A stretch of 64,000 nt of DNA from Vitellaria paradoxa (lineage: Eukaryota; Streptophyta; Magnoliopsida; Ericales; Sapotaceae). The stretch is taken from assembly GCA_019916065.1 (NCBI GenBank), contig JAINTL010000094.1, positions 1-64,000 of the forward strand, read 5' to 3'. The notes beneath the pieces were generated by a model. It saw only the letters and a list, made by a program, of their open reading frames with translations, searched no databases and was not told the DNA's origin. Shown one piece after another: positions 24,497 through 35,001 of this stretch (the stretch's first letter is position 1; every line of letters begins with the position of its first letter). Made by a program: the position numbers and the translations under genes.

Positions 24497-26892
24497 ACTA
24501 TGTCTGATTTGGTGAGCAGAGAAGTAGAAAACCAAAATAAAAATGTTCTATCCTTTTTTAGTTGTTGGGTTTTTTTGAAACAAGGAAAAAATAAAATAAA
24601 ATTGTTAAAAAAATTTAATGCGTTCTCTCCTTAGCGTTCTCTCCTTAATTTTTTTTTTTTTTTTAAATACCAATCCGTTGGTTTCCATTTCTCTTCAACG
24701 TCCTATAAGAAGAACGGATAAGATTAGTATATTTAAGAAAAAAAAAATTATGATAATAATTCAAATAGTGTAGTGCAGGACAACTACGGTAAAGTGCTCA
24801 CAAATTGAGCTTTCACCTCTTATCGCGTTTGCTTGGAAAGAAAATAGATGAAAAAAAAAAAAAAAACCACAATCATCATCATGTTTGTTTTCTTAAGTTG
24901 CATATTTGTTTCCCCGTGCATGTCTCTACATTTTATGGATGACATATATTTTGCACTAAAAACTAAAATTAATCACAAAAAATGGACATGACAGCCTCAA
25001 GTTTAGTCATAAAGACATTTGACAGTTATGAAATAAATTGGGCAGTTAAAAGAAATTCAAATGAGTGTGCAAAAATAGCACTGCGAGTCTGTGTACTCAC
25101 TACTCTTGATCCAAAGGTAGCCCCAGCTCGCAACTAACACCTTATTATTTAATAGCAAAATTTGAATCAAAATTAAGGAGGAAAGCCATTCCTAATATTC
25201 GATACTAAAAACAGAGAATTAGTGGACTAGTACGATTTCCTCAATGTGTCTGTGAAAGAGGGTAGCTTGATTGTTTTAATTAAAATTAAAACAATAATCA
25301 ATAACATAACATAACACTTGAGCATTTTATAGTTTTAGCAGAAGTTATTTTGCGGGATTTTTCTGTTGAAAATCATTTGTATTTATCATTTTTGTATACT
25401 ATGAACCTTATATATAACTACTACTTTCATAGTTTAGTCGGTTTTTGATCATTTACGTTCCAAGTGTGCGGTGAGACTAAGGTTCTAAACTCAGATGGAG
25501 GAGGAGAAATAAAGATACAGATCAAAGAGAGAGAGGAGGCTTTGATACATACAGAGTCCTGAAATAAAGAATGAGCTGAGTATAGGACAACTTATTTATA
25601 GATAAATGACTGAGATGAAATGGGACTTGTAATATGAAACAGAAACCCTCAGATCAAGATTGTAAAGAACACGTGGATGGTGGATCACAACCCTCAAACC
25701 CTCTCATTTGGGTCGTCAATGGTGGAGGAAACAGACGGCTCTGATCAATTGAGTAAAGATGAGCTGGAAAGCATCACAAAGAACCTAGAAGAAGCCAACA
25801 AGGATAGAGAACGGGTCGGGCTTTCGGATCCAACCACAGCATCTTGAACTGGAGCAAATAAGTTCATCAGTGGACTTAAATCATATGGGCCAAGCGTTTC
25901 AGCAGTCCAAGTCATCAACAAGCCCAAGAGAGTTGCTTGAGAGTAGCCTTGTAATTGGGTCATCATTGGATTCTGTTATGCTAACTTATTCATCTATGGG
26001 TTGAGTTGTTACGCCAGCTCATTATAAACCTAAGCCAACTAAAATTAGCTAATTCATTACATGTAGTTACTGTTAGTCTATGAATACAGGAAAACTAATG
26101 AATTGTAAGTGTGGATTTTTCTTGGCAGTTAATCGAAGAGGTTGAGTTGCCTTCTAAGCAATTCAAGCATCATCTTCCTTCTTCTGTTCTGCAAATTTTC
26201 TTTTTCTCCTTCTTCAAATTCTCTGGTGGTGTTTTTAGGCTGGGGGAAAAGCAGGAAGTACACTCCAAAGTGTTTGCTCTGCCAGTGGTCCTCCTTTTCT
26301 ATTTCTAATTTCTTCGCGTTTCCAAAAGGGCCACTTTTGGAATTGGCGAAATTTGACCAAGACTCGTTCCATTGTTTTTGTATTTTTTGTCTTACCCCTT
26401 ATTATTTAAGAGTGAATTTTCAATTAAAATTAAAGAGGGCTCTACTCTCATAGATGCTAAAAAGGGGGGGGGGAATTAGTAATGGTTATGATTGCCTCGA
26501 TTGACCTATAAAATGAGATCAATAATTGGAGAAATAGAACAACAATTCATATTTCCAACATTTGGGCACTTATGATTTTAGCAAAAGCTGCTTTGTACAG
26601 TTTTTATGGACTATGGATAAATTCTTTTCTTTCTTAGGAATAGTTTTAACATAGTTTATTATTTTACCGTTCAGTTACTTGTGAACATTACTACTCAATT
26701 GGTATGTTTTTGGAGATTAATAAATTTTGTTTATTTTACTTCAATTTGTATTTGATCTTAGTTTGGTTTGGAGATTAATAAATTCTATTCATTATACTTC
26801 ATTAAAGATTAGTAAATTTAGTGGGCTTTATTTTAATTTATGTTAATTTCAATCCGCTTATTCAAGATTAACTAGTCTTATTTACTATGTTT
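24497..26892. other. Repeat-rich spacer
   Basis: No gene is supported. Sequence near 25140-25375 and near 26390-26600 looks like two diverged direct copies, sharing TTATTTAA, AAAATTAA-GAGG, AACAATAATCA/AATTCATA and TTTTAG-CAAAAG-type blocks in the same order. A 110 bp stretch near 26290-26400 resembles the AG-peptide intron at 17025-17140. The 25450-26200 part has weak retrotransposon-like character but no defined ends. Confidence 0.4.
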
Positions 26893-27126
26893 CAAGGTCT
26901 CAAGTTCAAGTCCTCTCCCTAACAAACCTTGGAGCCAACCTCTCGAGCGTAAAGCGTAGTAAATGTTAGTAGGATGGGCCTCCTTACCCAGACGAACCGT
27001 ATCCAGTTCTTGGGTGTGGGTCTGAATCCCCGCCGTTACACGAGTCTGCAACTTATTGCTGCACATGTTGAGGGGCCGGTATGTGTGGCATAAACCAAGA
27101 GAATCTCTCGAGGTCAAATCTTTTTT
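26893..27126 (+). mobile_element. SINE, second copy (5' truncated)
   Basis: A 234 bp element flanked by a perfect 15-bp target duplication (26878-26892 and 27127-27141). The B-box CAAGTTCAAGTCC is near its 5' end, and the body matches the SINE at 21365-21681. It ends in a T-run. It lacks about 60 bp of the head and the terminal hairpin seen in the other copy. Confidence 0.85.
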
Positions 27127-27520
27127 TTATTTACTATGTTTAATTTTGTATTACTTGATATACAAGAAAATCCTAAAATATGGCATTTCAATCACACACA
27201 ATCACGCAAATTCACTCCATCAAGCCATACAAACGATCATAATTTGTGTCAAAAAAAAAAAAGAAAAGAAAAAGTCATTCTTTCTCATTTCTAAACCAAC
27301 AACATCATAACATAATCCCTTTTTATCGTAATTCAAATATTGGAGATCCAAAAACATTACTCATCCGACGTTTCCATTCTCAATATACGGTAATTCAAAA
27401 ACAACACGGGTAATTTTTTTTTCCGCCTCGTTATCAAAATACTCTCTCAACTCTCAAACAAAACCATTTTTGTAGAAGAAAAACAATTTAAGAGTGCGTA
27501 TATCACAAGGACATCAGAAT

Positions 27521-28747
27521 TCATCCCCTTCCGTGTAAGACATCCAGGAGAGGGCTTTTCTGACCTTTTAGTAAAAATTCCTTCCTTCCCCTTGCTGTTG
27601 AATCCACAAATGAAAGAATTCCTTTTCCAGAAGTACTGCCCAATTCTTGCCTAGCTCTGTAGAACCCAAGTGTTGAACCAATGCTTGCAGAGACCAGAAT
27701 CAATTTCACAGCCACTGTGGCAGTTTTGTGCCAACTCCAGGGGTTGATTAAATTCCTAATGCAGTTCATAAAACAATTTGGATTTGCTTTCTTTGATTCA
27801 GTCATTCTCTCTATTATCCTCTTCAAGTTCCAATTCCAAGCAGTTTCTGAATCACCAAAGTATGCATTCAACTCTCCAAACAACACATCCAGTGATCTTA
27901 ATGGTCTTACTTGGTACATTGTCACCTTCTCCATTAGGATCAATCTGCTTTCTTCTAACCTCCTAATTGCTGCAGAACGATCTTTCTGCTGCCACGAATT
28001 CAATTTCTGCAGAAATAGATGCTGGAATGTGAAACCCAACAATTCAATAGGTTGAATTTTTTTTTCTTTTTTTTTTTTAATTTTTTGCGTGTGTGTGTGT
28101 GAAAAACTATACTTAAAATTCTCACAAAACTGATTTGCAGTTATGGTAAGAAGACATAGGATAGAATACAATCACACAGATCTTATCATTCCTTGTAGCA
28201 AGTTTTGATCCAAGGATGAAAATAAGCGGCAAGATTTGATCCCAGGGTGAAAAAAGCAATTGACAAGAAAATTGATCCATTTTGTCAAGAAATTAGAGGT
28301 TGACAGTGCAAAAAAGAAAAACAGAGTCAGGAACAGAGATGGGGTTTTTTTTTTTTGGCTGAAGTTTTCTGCAGATTAATCTTCTCTTGCCAACAATAAA
28401 GAAACAATTTAATTTCTTCTTCTCAAGACTGAGGATTTTATTTTTATCAGGAAAAGAAATTTAAAAAAGAAGAAGAAGAAGAAGAAGAAGAAATGTGGGA
28501 TGGTGGAGGATAATCAAACCTCTAAGGACACAAGCATATTCTCAACATTCTCCAATGAATCTGTAATAGCAATCAAGCTCTCCCTCTCCCTCTCTGTCCC
28601 CTCCAGTGGGGTATCTGTAACACCACAGCAATGACCATGTTTTGAGCAGAATCTAACACAGCTGCTTCTATGGATTCTATCACTGATCTGATCACGCAAA
28701 GCCCCAGCTCTCAAAGTGAGAACTTCCAGCTTGTTGTTCAATTCCAT
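27521..28747 (-). CDS. PDV-like plastid division protein
   Basis: PDV1 and PDV2 are chloroplast outer-envelope proteins that recruit dynamin ARC5/DRP5B and bind PARC6/ARC6 in the intermembrane space. Exon 1 is 28747-28520 and exon 2 is 28006-27521 (intron 513 bp, donor GAG/GTTTGA, acceptor CTGCAG), giving 237 aa. The N-terminal half is a helical, coiled-coil-like region with ALRDQISDRIH (about 16-26), SLENVENMLVSLE (64-76) and RRLEESRLILMEK (91-103). By recall these align without gaps to PDV1/PDV2. A single membrane segment spans about 171-191. The C-terminus is LLDVLHGRG, keeping the terminal Gly both PDVs use to contact PARC6/ARC6. It is shorter than PDV1 (272 aa) or PDV2 (307 aa) and mixes traits of both, so subtype is left open. 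I chose the ATG at 28747; no in-frame ATG precedes it nearby. Confidence 0.78.
28007..28519 (-). repeat. Simple repeats in the PDV-like intron
   Basis: The single intron holds a GAA/AGA trinucleotide run at about 28467-28493, a GT run at about 28088-28101, and T-rich runs near 28058-28078. These are typical microsatellites and should be length-polymorphic. Confidence 0.8.
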
Positions 28748-30816
28748 CAAAAAGTAATGCAATACAATACCCCATCAATCAAATCCCAGACACATATTCT
28801 CTCTCCATTCTTTTGCATTCATTTTGCCTATTTCTACCTTTCCTTTTTTGGCTGGAAAGTGGGGTTGGAGGAGAGATCTTGAGACCATTTGCAATGGAAA
28901 AGTAAGGACAGATATTCTTTCCTGGTTTTCGTTTGTTGCAAATCAATTTTTTTTTTTTTTTCTTATATTAGGGCTTTACTTTAGAGTGAAGTCTTGTCTC
29001 CAATAGAGTGGCTTTGCTGTCCAAGACCCCACCCACAATCCAACTCTTACCACGTTTATGTATAGAACACCAAAGCTTTGTTGTCACAACCAACCAAATA
29101 ACTTGCAAGTTCGTGGCCCTAAATGAAATTGAATAATTTTTTTTTTTATAATTTGTTAGAAATTTAAGTTTAATTGATTTTTTTTTATAATTTGATAGAA
29201 ATTTAAGTTGAGTTTTAGCTAATAAGTGTTGGAATGGAAAAAAATAATGTAAATATTTATTTACAATATATTAAGCTTAAAATTCAAATAAATTCAAGTT
29301 CTATACTATTTTTTTAAGGAAAACTCAAATGAATTAAAGTTTAGTTAAGTTGACTTGGTTACATTTTTACGGTTCATCCTTACACAGTAAATTTTGTCCT
29401 CTCCGATTGATATTTCACTTCATCATTTTTAATTTTAGAAAACTCAATTAGGCTGACTCTAGAAAAAATAAGATACATTAAATTTCTTAATAACAAGAAT
29501 AATTATTTTTTAGTATTAACACCAAAATCTCCCCCCTGTTCAAAATATGGAAATAAAAAATTTCTGCTCTTCAATAAGATGGCAATTTGATCATTGTACA
29601 TGTTTGTTTGAATGGTTACATAATATTAATAATACAAATTAACTAATGTCAGAGGTGGGTTATGTGTGATACACGTACCAAGAGTTTATGTGGTTCTCTC
29701 TTCTCTAGCGAGTTGTTGAGGAATACAATGTAAAGTAACTAAGAGGTTACAAAATTAGAAGTGAAAGGAATTTGACTAGTTTATTCTAATTTTTTTTTTT
29801 AAATAAAAGTGGGTCGTTGAGATAGGAATGAAAGGAAGGTACATGATAAAAGAGTAGTAACAAATTAAATTAGGAGTTTTACCAATTGTCATTGAGATTT
29901 ATTATCACATTAAGGGAATGTTTGGTGCAATATGAAAAAATTTAAAAAATTGTTATCCCACTAATTGTTATCCCATTAACTGTTAATAGGATAATAAATT
30001 TATGATTAAATTGAGAGAATAATATTACTCAATTAGAGTTTTATATATATATATTTTTAGAAGCTTAAATATTTTTTATTAATTAGTTTTTCTCTTCTTT
30101 TATTGTTTTATTTCATATTTTCCAATTTTGTCTCTCTCTCTCTCTAAAAGAAAAAGGAAGAGATATGGAAATAAAATTTATTATCTTGTTTGGATTACAG
30201 TGAAAATAAAAGAAAAATTAATAGAAGTTAGAAAAAAAAATGAATAGAAGTTAAGAAATTAAAAAAAAAATTAATATATTAATGAATGTATCTTATTTTA
30301 TTATAATTTTAAATCCATTTAAATAAGGATAAATGATTTTTTAGGTAATTATTTTATTTATATCTTTTTATTATTTCATTCAATATTTGTCATTTTTTTT
30401 TCTCGCGTCCACTTAAGTTGTGTGTATACCTTTCAATAATTTATCAAAAAAGAAAAAGGAAAGAAATATAAATTTTAAAATTTTCTCTTGTTTAAATTAT
30501 GATAAAAGTACAAGAAATTAATTAATTAAATTAAAAAATATTTTTAAATCCATTCAAATAAAGGTATATATTAGAAAATTTATATTTTATTGTATATTAT
30601 TTATTTATTTATTTTTCTTTCATTTTTCTCTCTCCCATTAATTTTTTTCTCCAAATACAATTTTAGTAAATTTATATATATATTTTGATATCACCCGTGG
30701 ACAATTTTCAATAGTATAAGATGTGCAGAAAATGGCAGAACTCGTGTAAAACTAAATAAATAAAATATGAAACCAAATTTTCCAACGCAGATTCTCCCTG
30801 GGAAAGATGGCAACAA
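28748..30816. other. Intergenic region between PDV-like and CRF genes
   Basis: This holds the PDV-like promoter (toward 28748) and the CRF 3' flank. It is AT-rich with CT runs near 30128-30146 and long A/T tracts. No other gene or complete mobile element is visible. Confidence 0.5.
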
Positions 30817-31698
30817 TCAGCTCTCGTACCAACAGAGGGAGTCCTGAAAGAGATTGTCGACATCCCATGAACACGACCCTAAGTCTTCATCTAAATTCAC
30901 CGACGAAATATCACAGAAATCAACGGTCTCCGGCAAGCTCACTTCCTCGAAGAAGATGGGAGACGGTGACCGGAAATCGAAGAGTTCATTCACGAAAAGC
31001 GAATCCAACGGCGAACAAACATCCTGTAAACTCGTGACCTCTGTAACTGCGCTTGGCTGATTATGTAGCTCTGCTTCTTCAGTCGGAATGAATCGGAGAA
31101 CAGAGGTAGGAGATGATAGGTCGCGACATTCCTTAGTGGAATCGCAGCCGAAAATTGACGTCAGATTGATCTCAGCCGTCGGAGGTTCCGCCGGCGGAGA
31201 TCTTTCCGGAGGCTTGATGAAGTTTGTGAAAGCGTCCGGTCCACGTATTTCTATAGCGGCCTTGTCATAGACCAATGCGGCCTCTTCTGCGGTGTCATAT
31301 GTCCCCAACCAAACCCTACCTGGCCGCGACGGATCTCGAATCTCCGCCGCAAATTTCCCCCACGGCCGCCGCCGGACGCCGCGGAACTTCCTCTCGTTCG
31401 CCGCCGGGCGCTTATTCACCAAATTCTCCCCCTTCCTCGGGAGGCTCGGCCTCTTCTTCGCACTCCCGCTTTGATTCGCACTCCTCGCTTCCTCGCAAAG
31501 AGCTTCAATTCTGATCACACTCACGTGTCTCTTCACTCTGTTGTAACGCTTCACAGTCCCGCCCTCCTCTTCGCTCGAGGAGTCCGTGGCGTCGCCGTCC
31601 GTCACGTAAATCCGGACAACCCGCGGCGTTTTGGCACTCATTTTTGCCGGCAGGGGTGGCGATCGCAGTTTGAAGGTAACGTCCCTGTTTCTGTTCAT
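30817..31698 (-). CDS. CRF: Cytokinin response factor (AP2/ERF group VI)
   Basis: CRFs are nuclear AP2/ERF transcription factors acting downstream of cytokinin phosphorelay. The gene is a single 882 bp frame encoding 293 aa. I start at the ATG at 31698-31696; a TTG three codons upstream is not a plausible plant start. The CRF domain lies at about 27-62, with [19 protein letters not shown] followed by [11 protein letters not shown]. The AP2 domain is at about 105-161, with the group-typical [37 protein letters not shown] and the [13 protein letters not shown] tail. A C-terminal SPTSVL motif, a putative kinase site common in the family, lies at about 197-202. The tail is acidic and aromatic, as expected of an activation region. 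No introns, as usual for CRFs. Confidence 0.95.
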   Translation of the reverse strand: MNRNRDVTFKLRSPPLPAKMSAKTPRVVRIYVTDGDATDSSSEEEGGTVKRYNRVKRHVSVIRIEALCEEARSANQSGSAKKRPSLPRKGENLVNKRPAANERKFRGVRRRPWGKFAAEIRDPSRPGRVWLGTYDTAEEAALVYDKAAIEIRGPDAFTNFIKPPERSPPAEPPTAEINLTSIFGCDSTKECRDLSSPTSVLRFIPTEEAELHNQPSAVTEVTSLQDVCSPLDSLFVNELFDFRSPSPIFFEEVSLPETVDFCDISSVNLDEDLGSCSWDVDNLFQDSLCWYES

Positions 31699-31707
31699 TG
31701 GAAGCAA

Positions 31708-31736
31708 TTTTTTTATTATTATTATTATTATTATTC
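31708..31736. repeat. ATT trinucleotide run in the CRF leader
   Basis: An uninterrupted ATT/TTA repeat ends about 10 bp upstream of the CRF start codon, so it is probably in the 5' UTR. Length variation there could alter leader length but not the protein. Confidence 0.8.
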
Positions 31737-34700
31737 ACGTCATGGACATGAAAAGAATATGAATTTATATTTGAAACGTTCAAAAACATAACATTTAAAT
31801 GCATAAAGAATTTTAGAGTAAAAATCTGAGTGAAAGTTACCGAAAAATACGAAGATGAAGAAGAACAATTCTTTTGGGATTTTTGTAACTGATTGATAGA
31901 CAGAAGAAATGTTTAACAACACAGCCTTAACAAACGAGAGGAAATGCAGGGAGAAGTAGTTGGGAAAATATCTTCAGCCAAGAAAGTAACAGACACAGAG
32001 GAGTAAGTGGAGTCATGGAGATAGAGAGGAATTGGTAGAGAATCACAGTTTTACATCACTACCCTTAGATAAAAATCATTTAAAATAAAGAGTGTGTGTA
32101 CTCTTCCTTTATCACTTTATTTGGTCTTATATTATTATGACTTTTTTTTTATGCTATAAATTGATTTTTTTTTTTTTTTAATGCTAACTTGGTCTCTTTC
32201 CATCAAAAAATTCCAAACATTATAGTTTTTTTTTAATTCAAATTAACCATTAAATTTTGGAAACTCCTTCCAATGGCCAACAGTGTTCACGAAAATTTGC
32301 CTAAGCATGTTTGATTTATAAAATCTTCTGTTTAGATTTTCTCTACTTCGTACTCGAACCTTATTGTTGTGTTAAGTCACTCTCTCTCTTACTAATAGAG
32401 GGTGAGTGCTAAGTCAGTCTTTCCTTACTAGTAGAACTAGTAAAACCCAAATATGCACAGATTACAACAGAAGTTAGAAATTAAATTAGGAGAAAATTTT
32501 CAACAATACTAACAGTTAAGACTTGGTTACAATTCTTATTTTGAAATTTAATTATACAATAAACATATATACTTCACGTCCTCAATATACAGTGGGGATT
32601 AATTTAATAAAACGGTAGAAATCATATCTCTAAAATACTTCATATCATTACTATTGGATTTAAAAAAAAAAAAATCAAAAAGGTTTCTCATCCATTTATA
32701 TGATGGCAGACCATTAAGCATATGAAACGACTTGGGTTTCACGGGCCTGCACAAGACTGTAGTGAAAAAATAAATGATCGTTATTTATTTACACTTTAAT
32801 AACATGTAACTTTTGACTATCTACATTATTTGTGCTCTAATCAGATTTTTTAAATTTTTATTTTTTATTTTAAAAATAATTTTAATTAAAATAAATTAGA
32901 ACTATTGGATTAAATACAAACAAATCTCAACTTTTCATTTTTCACTGCAGTCGTTGCAGCCTATAATGAATTTTTTCGCTACAGTCCATGAAGACTCAAA
33001 CGGCTTCATAAGAATATTCATTGCGGCAGTTACGTATTATTGAAACTGGCATCTGTAAAGACTTCATTTTTGTGATTGTTATTGTTATATGATTTTAGTA
33101 CTTTTTTATTTCTTCCATTGTAATTGTATGTAAATGAGAGTTAAGGGGTTAGGGTTTTTCATTTCTTCGAAGATGTAATGCAACTGGCGACTGAAGGCTG
33201 CAAGGCAGTAGCAAATTACATTCGGGACATCTAAACTTGGTTTGCTTGTAGGCATACTCATATATTGGATTGCAATTGAGTCATCTTTATCCTTTTTATA
33301 CGTGCTCAATGACTATTTATGCTTTTGGAGTCGGAGAGAAACTCGCAGCTACTACTCATACGTGCGCATTGAATCTAAATTGGTACTCGAATTTTTAATA
33401 CTGCTGCTAGTTTTTGCATTCCCAAAAAGTAAATATTGAATCTCAGGTTTCAATTGTTTTGTGTACAATTTCCTGTGCATGGCTAGGATTAACAGTTCTC
33501 AATCCCACACTACCCTGCTTTATTCGGATCCGTAGTTTTTTTTTTAGTCTTTTTATTGCTTTTAAAACTTCTAGACTTTGTTTGAAATTGAGAGAAGAAA
33601 ATTGAAAAATAAGAAAAAAATAAATATTTTGTTCGTCCACTTTTGGCCCCTCAAATTAATATGAAAGAAAATTATGAAAATAATGAAAAAAAAAAATTGT
33701 AGTTCTTTCTTCACGTTTTCTTTATTTTCTTTTATTAATTTTTCCGCTGTAGAAGTTGATTTTTTTTTTCTTTTTTACTTTATCAAAATCAAACAAAAGA
33801 AAACAATTGTCCTCTCTCTCTCTCTCTCTCTCTTTTGAGAAACAGGAAAAACTGGCATTTTCTTTACAGGATTTTCACTTTTATTCACTGTTCTTTTTTT
33901 CTTATTTTTAATTTTCCTTCCCGCTTTGATATTTAAGTAGTTATGCAAACTAGTGATGCATTAAAATTCAAAATTTAAGGTTTTATCCGGAACAAGTAGA
34001 AAGAAAATAGGAAAGAAAAAGACAGTAAAAGTGAACAAAAAAAGTCAGGGAAATTAAAAATAAAATTATTTGGTTGGGGAGAGAGAGAGATTCATATGTA
34101 TATGGTATTGATGTAAATAAAATTATGTGGTATGGTTTAGCAATTAATCCCATTAAATTATTCAGACTCACTCGTTCTTAATAGGATCGAAGATACTTTT
34201 AGCAAGAGATATATTGAATAGTTGAACTTGAATTTGATTCGAACTTGTATGTAAATTCCAACTTTGGCTTGATGAAAAAAATTTAGATTAAAAAACAAGC
34301 TGTAAATAATTTGATTAAACCAAAAAAATGTAATTTTAGTCTAAATATAATACAAAATAGTATTAAAAAATAGAAAAATATTATAAAAGTATATATTATT
34401 ATATCAAGCTAATTCAGAAATTAATTTTGGAGTTAGAATTTTTCTAAGCTCCAACTTGATTCTAATCGAAACACAAATCAAGCTTAAACCGAACTCATTT
34501 TAATCACAAATTAAGTTCGGTTCTCTTCCGCTCTCACAAATCATGGTCAGGAAAAGTTGAACCACTTTCACTCCTATACTGTAAATTCCAACTCCTCAAC
34601 AACAACAAAGCATGCATGCATTTCGAAAAGAGGTTTGTATATATTTAATAACTATTGCAACAGCATGAAGGGTCCATAAAACTACTCAATAAATTACAAA

Positions 34701-35001
34701 AAGCCCACAAATACAAGTCCAGTAACACTCCCTAGCCCTGATTTTCCAACTATATATATCAACTATCAGTGGCCATCCAGGCACTCTGAATCAAATAAAA
34801 ACACACCCAGTTCTGCCACGAGATTGCTACATCACAGAGTAAAATCAGTTTTTGCCTTCTTAATTCCTATTCAGCTATTATGTTCCGCTATCGTTAGAGA
34901 GGTAATTTTGGGCTCGTAAATTTGCCAAAATTACACGATTAACTTAAAATCTAAAAAAAAAAAAAAAAAAATGAGCCGTTGAAGAGTTACCGGTTCTTTG
35001 A
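31737..35001. other. Intergenic region between CRF and GBF genes
   Basis: This contains the CRF promoter (minus-strand gene, so toward higher coordinates) and the GBF 3' flank. It is AT-rich with a CT run near 33812-33832. Sequence near 34215-34530 with repeated 'ttgattcgaact'-like words looks like a decayed mobile element. No coding gene is supported. Confidence 0.5.

Noticed and set aside
25745..26200. Possible LTR retrotransposon fragment with a 73-codon minus-strand frame and a TGTTATGC...TTCTGCA stretch
   Set aside because: No target duplication, no clear second LTR and no primer-binding site were found, so element limits cannot be supported.
30807..31791. Several plus-strand open frames over the CRF gene
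   Set aside because: They are antisense shadows of the GC-rich CRF coding sequence; the minus-strand frame has conserved CRF and AP2 domains.
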